A stretch of 37,481 nucleotides of DNA from an uncultured Prevotella sp. (GTDB lineage: Bacteria > Bacteroidota > Bacteroidia > Bacteroidales > Bacteroidaceae): positions 1 to 37,481 of the forward strand of contig CAMVQS010000020.1 of NCBI GenBank assembly GCA_947169685.1, read 5' to 3'. The position numbers and the translations under genes were made by a program. The notes beneath the pieces are model-generated. The model saw only the letters and a list, made by a program, of their open reading frames with translations, was not told the DNA's origin and searched no databases. Every line of letters begins with the position of its first letter. The first letter of the stretch is position 1. This document shows positions 8,083 through 14,846 of this stretch, piece after piece.

Positions 8083-8113
8083 TTTGATTTGTCCGCACTT
8101 ATTTGTACATTTG
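8083..8113 (+). promoter_or_regulatory. Promoter for trpB2
   Basis: TTTG at 8083-8086, a 19-bp spacer and a perfect -7 box TACATTTG at 8106-8113. The ATG is 41 bp downstream. Confidence 0.72.
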
Positions 8114-8154
8114 CATCCAGTTTGGAAAATAACTAACCCAAAAACATAAAGACA

Positions 8155-9516
8155 ATGGCAAGACAAAAGAAATTCCTGCTACAGGAAAGCGAGATTCCAA
8201 CACAGTGGTACAACATTCAGGCAGACATGCCTAATAAACCCATGCCGCCGATTCATCCTGCAACCAAGCAACCGCTTGGCGTCGATGACCTTGCGCACAT
8301 CTTCCCCCGCGAATGCTGCGTGCAAGAGCTCGACACCGAGCATCGCTGGATAGATATTCCTGAGGAAGTGCTTGAGAAATACAAGTTCTACCGCTCTACC
8401 CCGCTGGTACGCGCCTACGGACTGGAGGAAGCACTCGGCACTCCTGCACACATCTATTTCAAGAATGAGAGTACCAACCCGTTAGGTTCCCATAAGATTA
8501 ACTCCGCCATCCCGCAGTGTTACTACGCCAAGCAGGAAGGTACGACGAACGTCACTACCGAGACTGGTGCCGGACAGTGGGGTGCAGCCCTTTCATATGC
8601 AGCCAAGATCTACGGTCTGGATTGTGCAGTTTATCAGGTAAAGATTACCATGCAGCAAAAGCCTTATCGCTCCAGCATCATGCGTACATTTGGTGCTGTG
8701 GTAGAAGGTTCGCCTTCCATGTCCACCCGTGCTGGTAAAGACATTCTGACCAAAGATCCCACACATAGCGGTTCACTCGGCACCGCCATCAGTGAGGCTG
8801 TTGAGCTGGCTACCACCACGCCCAACTGTAAATACACCCTCGGCTCCGTACTTAACCATGTAGGTCTGCACCAGACCATCATCGGTTTGGAAGCCGAAAA
8901 GCAGATGGCAATGGCTGGCGAATATCCTGACATGGTCATTGCTTGCTTCGGTGGAGGCTCAAACTTCGGTGGTATCGCCTTCCCCTTCATGCGTCACAAC
9001 ATCCTTGACGGCAAAAAGACAGAGTTCATCGCTGCCGAGCCTGACAGCTGCCCGAAGCTCACACGCGGACAGTTCCGCTACGACTTTGGTGACGAGGCAG
9101 GCTATACGCCGCTGCTGCCCATGTTCACACTGGGACACAACTTCAAACCCTCCAACATCCACGCTGGTGGTCTGCGCTATCACGGTGCCGGCATGATTGT
9201 CAGCCAGCTTATCAAGGACGGTCTGATGCGTGGTGTTGACATCCCGCAGTTAGAGACCTTCGAGGCAGGTATGCTCTTTGCACAGACCGAAGGCATCATT
9301 CCCGCTCCAGAGAGCTGCCACGCCATCGCAGCTACCATCCGCGAGGCTAAGAAGTGCAAGGAGACTGGCGAGGAGAAAGTCATCCTGTTCAACCTCTCCG
9401 GACACGGCCTCATCGACATGCCCAGCTACGACTCGTTCATCAAGGGCGACCTGCAGAACTATACCGTCACCGACGAGATGATTGCAGAGAACCTCAAGGC
9501 ACTCGACGAACAATAA
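8155..9516 (+). CDS. trpB2: TrpB2-type tryptophan synthase beta-like enzyme
   Basis: A PLP enzyme that joins indole and serine to make tryptophan; 453 residues, the length of the TrpB2 (TrpB-related) branch rather than the roughly 400 of TrpB1. The PLP lysine is Lys114 in NPLGSHKINSA, the PLP phosphate loop is GGGSNFGG, and the segment TETGAGQWG carries the catalytic-glutamate region. It stands alone with its own promoter and terminator and no trpA beside it. TrpB2 proteins often act without the alpha subunit, for example salvaging free indole; that role is an inference here. Confidence 0.92.
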   Translation: MARQKKFLLQESEIPTQWYNIQADMPNKPMPPIHPATKQPLGVDDLAHIFPRECCVQELDTEHRWIDIPEEVLEKYKFYRSTPLVRAYGLEEALGTPAHIYFKNESTNPLGSHKINSAIPQCYYAKQEGTTNVTTETGAGQWGAALSYAAKIYGLDCAVYQVKITMQQKPYRSSIMRTFGAVVEGSPSMSTRAGKDILTKDPTHSGSLGTAISEAVELATTTPNCKYTLGSVLNHVGLHQTIIGLEAEKQMAMAGEYPDMVIACFGGGSNFGGIAFPFMRHNILDGKKTEFIAAEPDSCPKLTRGQFRYDFGDEAGYTPLLPMFTLGHNFKPSNIHAGGLRYHGAGMIVSQLIKDGLMRGVDIPQLETFEAGMLFAQTEGIIPAPESCHAIAATIREAKKCKETGEEKVILFNLSGHGLIDMPSYDSFIKGDLQNYTVTDEMIAENLKALDEQ

Positions 9517-9536
9517 ACTATCAATAAACTTCTGAC

Positions 9537-9570
9537 AACAGCCCGGAGCGAATAAAGCTTCGGGCTGTTT
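9537..9570 (+). terminator. Terminator after trpB2
   Basis: AACAGCCCGGAGC pairs with GCTTCGGGCTGTT (one wobble pair) across a 7-nt loop and is followed by T residues. Confidence 0.85.
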
Positions 9571-9589
9571 AACAAAAAATACTAAACCT

Positions 9590-10981
9590 ATGAAAAAAAC
9601 AAATCTTATTGCACTTACCTTGTTCCTTGTAAGTACCATACTATCTTCTTGTTCAAAAACTATCAGTGACATTGACGACCCAAGCGCAAGTTTTGGAGGA
9701 AACAGCAGTTTCAGCATCATCACACGTTCTGGCAACGAAGACGCAATAGTCAGCTATCCTGTCAAAGTCTATCTCTTCAACAGTAACAGTACCTGTATTG
9801 CTGTCCAGACGCTGGCAGACGAAGGCGACGACCTCTCTATCGAAGAACTGAAGGCAGGCACCTATCACGTTTATGCAGTAGGTGCGGCAGAAGAAAACCG
9901 CTACACCCTGCCTACTCAGGATGCTGCAGCTGCTACATCAACCATCACCTTGCAAGAGAACAAAGTACATGAAGACCTGATGCTGGCAAACAACACCGTT
10001 ACCATCGGCCCTAACGAGACCAACCAACTGACCCTTGCCATGCAACGCGTTGTCTGCATGCTGAAAACCATTGAGGTCAAGCAGGTACCTACCGACGTAG
10101 ATGCCGTATCCATCACCGTTACCCCTCTGCGCGAGACGGTTCAGCTCAATGGCGAACTTGGCGGAAATGAAGGCTCCATCACCGTTGCCCTCACAGAGCA
10201 GTCTGACGGCACCACATGGAAGAACAATACAGAACAATACATGCTCCCCTCCGTAGGTAATGCCACCATCACCATCCGCATGACCAAAGGAGAAACCACC
10301 AATAGCTACTCCTATACCTGCACAGAAGCCTTTGCTGCCAACTACAAAATCAACATCGATGCCACCTACACGGGCACAACCTTCAACCTGACGGGTACCA
10401 TCACAGGTGCCACATGGGCTGGCGAGCGTACCATCACCTTCGAGTTCGACGAAACAAACTCCACAAATAGTAGCAACAATGACCCAGGCAACAATGACCC
10501 CGGCGACAACAACGACAACAACGATGCCCTCGACGGTCCTGCCCCCACTGTCGGCAGCAACTATCAAGGCACCTACGTCCTCCGCGCTGTTGATAATGGC
10601 GATAACACCACCACCGTTACGCTGATGTCGGCAGGAGAAAGAACCGGTTTGGAATTTACCAATACAAATCAGACTTCCATCAAAACCGCGGTAGATGCGG
10701 CTTTGGAAGAATTGGAAGTTGAAGGAATTGACGGTTGGCGATTACCAACAATAGAAGAGTTGAGCTATATGTCAGACAACGATTACTATATAACAGTTAA
10801 GAATAATTTGACTACTTTAGGCTTTACTGCTTTATCTGTTAGCAATACAACATGTTACTATTTTGGCACTGATAATGAAGACAATATTGTTAATTATAAA
10901 TTAGACTCAGGAAACACATCTCTTCCTGATAACAAGACTCACCTCCGTGCCTTCACTACGCTAACGTTTAATAATCAATAA
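9590..10981 (+). CDS. Fimbrillin-like surface lipoprotein with C-terminal 'WRLPT' module
   Basis: A 463-residue predicted lipoprotein: signal sequence, then lipobox LSSC with Cys21. Residues about 40-285 are beta-rich and resemble the FimB/Mfa2/fimbrillin-like group (a strand pattern such as SYPVKVYLFN and LKAGTYHVYAVGA). A low-complexity Asn/Asp/Gly linker follows at about 288-312. The last 150 residues contain DGWRLPTIEELSYM, a motif seen in DUF1566/Fibrobacter-type paralogous domains. The DNA coding for the C-terminal module (from about 10,640) is visibly AT-richer and uses other codons than the N-terminal part, which suggests a separate origin. No partner fimbrial genes are adjacent. The exact family assignment is tentative. 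Confidence 0.72.
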   Translation: MKKTNLIALTLFLVSTILSSCSKTISDIDDPSASFGGNSSFSIITRSGNEDAIVSYPVKVYLFNSNSTCIAVQTLADEGDDLSIEELKAGTYHVYAVGAAEENRYTLPTQDAAAATSTITLQENKVHEDLMLANNTVTIGPNETNQLTLAMQRVVCMLKTIEVKQVPTDVDAVSITVTPLRETVQLNGELGGNEGSITVALTEQSDGTTWKNNTEQYMLPSVGNATITIRMTKGETTNSYSYTCTEAFAANYKINIDATYTGTTFNLTGTITGATWAGERTITFEFDETNSTNSSNNDPGNNDPGDNNDNNDALDGPAPTVGSNYQGTYVLRAVDNGDNTTTVTLMSAGERTGLEFTNTNQTSIKTAVDAALEELEVEGIDGWRLPTIEELSYMSDNDYYITVKNNLTTLGFTALSVSNTTCYYFGTDNEDNIVNYKLDSGNTSLPDNKTHLRAFTTLTFNNQ

Positions 10982-10996
10982 AAGAGCATGAAACAG

Positions 10997-11046
10997 AAAA
11001 AGCGCCATACTTGGTACCTGCGCAAGTACCGAGATGGCGCTTTTTT
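10997..11046 (+). terminator. Long terminator after the fimbrillin-like gene
   Basis: AAAAAGCGCCAT pairs with ATGGCGCTTTTT. An inner arm pair, CTTGGTAC and GTACCGAG, lengthens the stem, and a T run follows. Confidence 0.88.
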
Positions 11047-11064
11047 GATGCCGTATCCTCGTCA

Positions 11065-11317
11065 CGAAGGTGCCGTTTCTTCAATGCGAAGGACGCCACT
11101 TTGCATACTGTTGACTATAGTCGGAAGACTTGCTGACTATAGTCGGAAGACTTGCTGACTATAGTCGGAAGAACTGCTGACTATAGTCGGAAGAACTGTT
11201 GACTATAGTCAGCAGATAAGAAACTCGGCATCTTCGCGATAAAGAAACGGCACCTTCGTCACGCTAACTCGGCACCTTCGTATGGCTAAACGCCGTTTTG
11301 ACTTTTGCAAAGTGGCG
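11065..11317. repeat. Composite intergenic repeat: inverted arms around a palindrome array
   Basis: Most of the gap 10982-11375 (no gene) is repeat. Arm A, CGAAGGTGCCGTTTCTT (11065-11081), has its exact reverse complement at 11242-11258. Arm B, CGCCACTTTGCA (11094-11105), has its exact reverse complement at 11306-11317. The order A-B-array-A'-B' is interleaved, not nested. Further partial copies of A' lie at 11224-11236 and 11268-11280. There is no transposase and no coding frame. It resembles composite intergenic elements of the REP/BIME kind, but I do not recognise the family. Confidence 0.8.
11113..11210. repeat. Five tandem copies of palindrome GACTATAGTC, 22-bp period
   Basis: The perfect 10-bp palindrome GACTATAGTC occurs at 11113, 11135, 11157, 11179 and 11201, exactly 22 bp apart. 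The spacers are near-identical (GGAAGACTTGCT or GGAAGAACTGCT). A period of 22 bp is about two helical turns, so all copies face the same side of DNA. The period is not a multiple of three, so this is not a coding repeat. It could be a protein-binding array. Confidence 0.9.
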
Positions 11318-11375
11318 TTTCTATACAAAATGTACAGTCTATTCTCTTCATATAGCATACTTTCACCCATGGACC

Positions 11376-11630
11376 CTACCTTGGCATATATTTACTGTAG
11401 TCTTCCTTGGGTTGCTGATAAGACGGTGACTGAATATTCCTTTTCATTAATTCATCACGGATTTCTCTTAATAATGCATTGTTCTCACGGAGTTCGGAAA
11501 CAAGTGTATAAATTTTGAAATACCATAGAACCAATGGACGCAATATAAGATAAATACCTCCACCACCAATGATAATAACAGCTACCACCACTATTGAAAA
11601 GATTAAGTAGCCCGAAACTAAATCTGACAT
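11376..11630 (-). CDS. Small membrane protein with coiled-coil tail, unknown function
   Basis: 84 residues. A single strongly hydrophobic N-terminal segment (about 8-36, with a GGGG run) precedes a charged, heptad-like helix (VSELRENNALLREIRDEL) and a short polar tail. I do not recognise a family. It has an ATG start and lies 64 bp downstream of the lipoprotein gene in the same direction, so it may share that transcript. No promoter of its own was found. A short ORF in an AT-rich stretch could be chance, but the membrane-plus-coiled-coil architecture makes it believable. Confidence 0.6.
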   Translation of the reverse strand: MSDLVSGYLIFSIVVVAVIIIGGGGIYLILRPLVLWYFKIYTLVSELRENNALLREIRDELMKRNIQSPSYQQPKEDYSKYMPR

Positions 11631-11694
11631 ATATTATAATTTAAAGATTAATGAATCATCTGCCCCCGTGATCTTCACGTTTGTCCCATGGCAC

Positions 11695-12387
11695 TTATAT
11701 TTGTTGCCTACTACGTGCTGCATCAATTTCTCTCTCTTTTGCATCTTTCAACATTTTCTGTACCTCTTCTTCTGCTTGTCGTTGTTCGTATCCTGTATCA
11801 AGATAAGTTACAGAGCTATTGGGATTATATTGGGGATTATAAGATAGGATAATTGTCTGATTGCGCCATTCCCAAACAAAGTCATATTTATACTGATCAG
11901 TATCTCCATACTGGACAAAGTCGGAAATAGCGTCCATCCGCGTCCAAGGCTCCCCGCTCCGCTGACTGATTTTACCAATGGGAAATGTTCCCATCTTCTC
12001 GCCGTTTTGTTTCAGACGTTGGTAATATGAGAAGCACCCATAGCTTTCTTCATACAAACATATAAACGAGAGAAAATCATAATACTTTCCAAAGTTACCT
12101 TTCAGACACAGAGAATGTACTACTTCATCAGGATAAGCGACATTATCATTGATGGTGACACTTGTCAAAGCAAATGAGTTTTTATCCTTATCATACAGGA
12201 TAATTGGTCCATTCTCTGTTAACTTCGCATAAAGTGAAGAATCTAACGGTTCTGAAATCTTAATTCCTTGGAATGCCAAAATCGTATCTGTTTCGGCTCT
12301 CTCCTCTGCCAAGGATTTACCTTGTTGCTTGGGATTGTTACAAGCCACAAGAATTCCTAATAGAATAATGTAAATACTATATTTCAT
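11695..12387 (-). CDS. Hypothetical lipoprotein
   Basis: 230 residues with a short lipoprotein signal ending ILVAC (Cys16). The mature part is polar with aromatic-rich strands and ends in a charged helix (RQAEEEVQKMLKDAKEREID). I recognise no family or catalytic motif. It starts one base after the stop of the four-helix-bundle gene, so the two are almost certainly co-transcribed. The coding DNA is AT-richer than the core genes on either side, in line with an accessory region. Confidence 0.7.
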   Translation of the reverse strand: MKYSIYIILLGILVACNNPKQQGKSLAEERAETDTILAFQGIKISEPLDSSLYAKLTENGPIILYDKDKNSFALTSVTINDNVAYPDEVVHSLCLKGNFGKYYDFLSFICLYEESYGCFSYYQRLKQNGEKMGTFPIGKISQRSGEPWTRMDAISDFVQYGDTDQYKYDFVWEWRNQTIILSYNPQYNPNSSVTYLDTGYEQRQAEEEVQKMLKDAKEREIDAARSRQQI

Positions 12388-12388
12388 A

Positions 12389-13030
12389 TCACTTCTTGAT
12401 AAGCTGATTATTCTGATTATTCCTATAGTTCACCCGAGTTTGGAACATCCGTTCCTTGATGCCGCCTTCTGTCACAAAGCGGTTCTGCATCGTTATGAGC
12501 AGCTTGTGAAGCATATAGATGGCTTGATGAATGAGCGTTATACTCAAGTTAGCTATCTCCTCGTCGTTCATATGCTGGATATGACTGGCATATTCTTTCC
12601 TGATTTGTTCACTTCGTGCGTAAGAACGCATCTTCTCATAACGAGGATGAAGGTTACCCCATTGTTCCAAACCACGTACACGTAGGTAATCTTCATAATC
12701 ATCGAGCAACTCTTCCAGACTTGCCTTAGCCACATTGGTAAGCTTGATTTCCGTCTCACTGGAAGTGGCTGCTGCCTGATTGCCCTCTGCGATGTTCTGC
12801 TTGCCGCTTCGAGCTGCCTGCACCATCTGGTCAATCGTGCGGTCACCTTTGTTCAGGTAATGTTGAGTAAAGTAAAAAGTGATGTCGTAAATCATCTCAG
12901 TAACCTGATACACACGCAAGTGACGGTAATGCCCATGTTGCGGTAAGAAAGTAATAGGAGTACTCGGAGTATTCTGAGTTTTCTGAGTACTCGGAGTACT
13001 CGGAGTTTTCTGATTATTCTGACTATCCAT
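12389..13030 (-). CDS. Four-helix-bundle protein (23S rRNA intervening-sequence-like family)
   Basis: 213 residues from the ATG at 13030; the longer frame to 13060 would start at TTG inside the promoter. Residues 1-30 are a low-complexity Gln/Asn/Thr/Pro/Ser leader coded by a 9-bp tandem repeat. The rest is helical and matches the four-helix-bundle ('S23'/IVP-like) family: RHLRVYQVTEMIYDITFYFT, GDRTIDQMVQAARSGKQNIAEG, and a helical C-terminal 'suffix' region with QAIYMLHKLL. Family members are found in rRNA intervening sequences and also free-standing in Bacteroidota; their biochemical role is unsettled. The C-terminal RNNQNNQLIKK is coded by the same repeat type as the N-terminus. It heads a three-gene leftward unit. 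Confidence 0.82.
   Translation of the reverse strand: MDSQNNQKTPSTPSTQKTQNTPSTPITFLPQHGHYRHLRVYQVTEMIYDITFYFTQHYLNKGDRTIDQMVQAARSGKQNIAEGNQAAATSSETEIKLTNVAKASLEELLDDYEDYLRVRGLEQWGNLHPRYEKMRSYARSEQIRKEYASHIQHMNDEEIANLSITLIHQAIYMLHKLLITMQNRFVTEGGIKERMFQTRVNYRNNQNNQLIKK
12404..12421. repeat. Two 9-bp repeat units at the 3' end of the four-helix gene
   Basis: TGATTATTC occurs twice in tandem. The 13-mer CTGATTATTCTGA here (12404-12416) recurs in the same orientation at 13010-13022, so the coding region is bracketed by one repeat type. Confidence 0.75.
12961..13027. repeat. 9-bp tandem repeat at the 5' end of the four-helix gene
   Basis: About seven units of consensus TAYTCKGAG (TACTCGGAG, TATTCTGAG, TTTTCTGAG and variants). 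Read on the plus strand without shifting frame it would give YSEYSEFSE-type repeats; the real gene uses the minus strand and reads it as TPST/QKTQN. Within the GC-rich units, ACTCCGAGT is itself palindromic around its central base. Confidence 0.85.
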
Positions 13031-13057
13031 CGTACTTGTAGTTTTAGATTCTGTTGA

Positions 13058-13089
13058 CAAAGATACATAATATTCAACAAACTGCCAAG
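13058..13089 (-). promoter_or_regulatory. Promoter for the four-helix/lipoprotein unit
   Basis: On the minus strand, CTTG (13089-13086), a 20-bp spacer and a perfect TATCTTTG (13065-13058). The ATG is 28 bp downstream. It is divergent from the nucleoside kinase promoter. Confidence 0.65.
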
Positions 13090-13114
13090 TAATCAGCCGA
13101 ATTTTCGGGATTTA

Positions 13115-13146
13115 TTTGCACGCGTCAGGAAAATGTTGTATCTTCG
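13115..13146 (+). promoter_or_regulatory. Promoter for the nucleoside kinase
   Basis: TTTG at 13115-13118, a 20-bp spacer and TATCTTCG at 13139-13146 (one mismatch). It overlaps the upstream ATG at 13116 and so rules out that start. Confidence 0.65.
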
Positions 13147-13160
13147 CAGGCATAAAACTT

Positions 13161-14846
13161 ATGACTATGCTACAGATACGCTGCAAGAACAACAACGTGA
13201 CGAAGAGTTTCCCTGAAGGGACGTCGCTGCTGGACGTCTATCAGGAGTTTGCCAACGAGATACACCTGCCCTACCCTGTGGTGTCGGCCAGAGTGAATAA
13301 CGTGTCGCAGGGACTGAAGTTCAGGCTTTACCAGAACCGCGACGTGGAGTTTCTGGATGCCCGTGAGGGTAGCGGTCACCGTGCCTACGTGCGCTCGCTC
13401 TGCTTTGTGCTCTACAAGGCGACGCAGGACGTTTTCACGGGCTCCAAGCTCTTCATCGAGCATACCATATCGCGCGGCTACTACTGTAACTTCAAGAAGA
13501 AGAACAACGAATCGTTGGCCGACGGTGACGTGGAGCGTATCCGTGAGCGTATGCAGGAAATTATCAATCTGGACATGCCTTTCCGCCGCAACGAGGCTAC
13601 CACAGAGGAGGCATTGCGCGTCTTCTCCGAGCGTGGACTGACCGACAAGGTGAAGCTGCTGGAGACCAGCGGACAGATATACAGCGACTACTACATGCTG
13701 GGCGACACAGCCGACTACTACTACGGACCGCTCGTCCCCTCTGCCGGCTACCTCACCGTATGGGCATTGGAGCCCTACCACGACGGTATGCTGTTGCGCG
13801 TACCTGACTGGAACAACCCGACCATCCTGGCTGAAAAGGTTGACATGCCGAAGACCTACAGCATGTTTGCCGAGAAGACGAAGTGGGACATCATCATGCG
13901 CCTGTCGAACGCCGGCGACGTGAACAGAGCTATCCTGAAAGGTCACGCCTCGGAGCTCATACAGGTCTCGGAAGCCTTGCAGGAGAAGAAGATTGTACAG
14001 ATAGCCGAAGAGATTGACCGCCGCTTCCACGACGAGAAGGAGCCTGTCCGCATCGTACTCATCACCGGACCGTCATCGTCGGGTAAGACCACGTTCTGCA
14101 AGCGACTCAGCGTCCAGCTGCTGGCCTGCGGACTCAGGCCCCTGTCGTTCTCGACCGACGACTATTTCGTGAACCGCGTTGACACCCCGAAGCTGCCCAA
14201 TGGCGACTATGACTTCGACAATATCGAGACGGTGGAATACTCGCTGCTCGAAGATCATCTGCTGCGACTCATGCAGGGTGAGCGCGTTGAGATTCCCGAA
14301 TACAACTTCGTGACCGGCAAGCGTGAATGGAACGGCAAGAAGCTGAAGCTGTCGAACGACAGCGTGCTCATCATCGAGGGTATCCACGCCCTGAATCCGC
14401 TGCTCACGAAGAAGGTTCCCGATACGGCCAAGTTCAAGATCTACATCTCGGCGCTGACCAGCATCTCGCTCGACGACCACAACTGGATTCCCGTGCGCGA
14501 CAACCGCCTGCTGCGCCGTATCATCCGCGACTACAACAAGGGAGCCTACACTGCACAGGAAACCATTGCGCAGTGGAAAAATGTCTGTGAAGCTGAAGAT
14601 AAGTGGATTTTCCCGCACCAGGAGAGTGCTGACGCCATGTTCAACTCGGCCCTCAACATTGAGTTTGCCGTGTTACGCACCCACGCAGAAATTATCCTCT
14701 CGTCTGTGCCACGCAACTGTCCGGAATACGCTGAGGCTCACCGATTGTTGAAGTTCATACGCTTCTTCATCCCCGTGAGCGACAAAGAAATACCGCCCAC
14801 CAGCATCATGCGTGAGTTCGTGGGCGGCAGTTCATTCAAGTATTAA
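13161..14846 (+). CDS. Nucleoside (uridine-type) kinase with N-terminal TGS and synthetase-like domains
   Basis: 561 residues. The N-terminal 60 or so form a TGS-type ubiquitin-like domain (FPEGTSLLDVYQEF). The middle resembles the second additional domain of threonyl/alanyl-tRNA synthetases (EHTISRGYYCNF). The C-terminal half is a P-loop kinase of the phosphoribulokinase/uridine kinase fold with Walker A GPSSSGKTT (about residues 303-311) followed by STDDYF. It probably phosphorylates a nucleoside in salvage; whether the N-terminal part binds RNA is unknown. The ATG at 13161 fits the promoter; an ATG two codons later (13167) is equally possible, and the longer frame from 13116 runs through the promoter. 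The stop overlaps the convergent menD stop by 4 bp. Confidence 0.88.
   Translation: MTMLQIRCKNNNVTKSFPEGTSLLDVYQEFANEIHLPYPVVSARVNNVSQGLKFRLYQNRDVEFLDAREGSGHRAYVRSLCFVLYKATQDVFTGSKLFIEHTISRGYYCNFKKKNNESLADGDVERIRERMQEIINLDMPFRRNEATTEEALRVFSERGLTDKVKLLETSGQIYSDYYMLGDTADYYYGPLVPSAGYLTVWALEPYHDGMLLRVPDWNNPTILAEKVDMPKTYSMFAEKTKWDIIMRLSNAGDVNRAILKGHASELIQVSEALQEKKIVQIAEEIDRRFHDEKEPVRIVLITGPSSSGKTTFCKRLSVQLLACGLRPLSFSTDDYFVNRVDTPKLPNGDYDFDNIETVEYSLLEDHLLRLMQGERVEIPEYNFVTGKREWNGKKLKLSNDSVLIIEGIHALNPLLTKKVPDTAKFKIYISALTSISLDDHNWIPVRDNRLLRRIIRDYNKGAYTAQETIAQWKNVCEAEDKWIFPHQESADAMFNSALNIEFAVLRTHAEIILSSVPRNCPEYAEAHRLLKFIRFFIPVSDKEIPPTSIMREFVGGSSFKY

Noticed and set aside
9938..10567. 209-codon minus-strand frame
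   Set aside because: Antisense of the fimbrillin-like gene; the Gly/Val-rich translation mirrors its Thr/Asn-rich codons.
11113..11210. CRISPR array
   Set aside because: The repeats are 10-bp palindromes and the spacers are short (12 bp) and near-identical; no cas genes are present.
11282..11518. 78-codon plus-strand frame after the palindrome array
   Set aside because: It runs through repeat arm B' and the antisense of the small membrane protein, with no promoter or domain.
13116..13160. Upstream ATG start for the nucleoside kinase
   Set aside because: The extension overlaps the promoter; the TGS domain begins just after 13161/13167.
13170..14030. 286-codon open frame on the minus strand
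   Set aside because: Antisense to the nucleoside kinase; GC-rich third positions create it.
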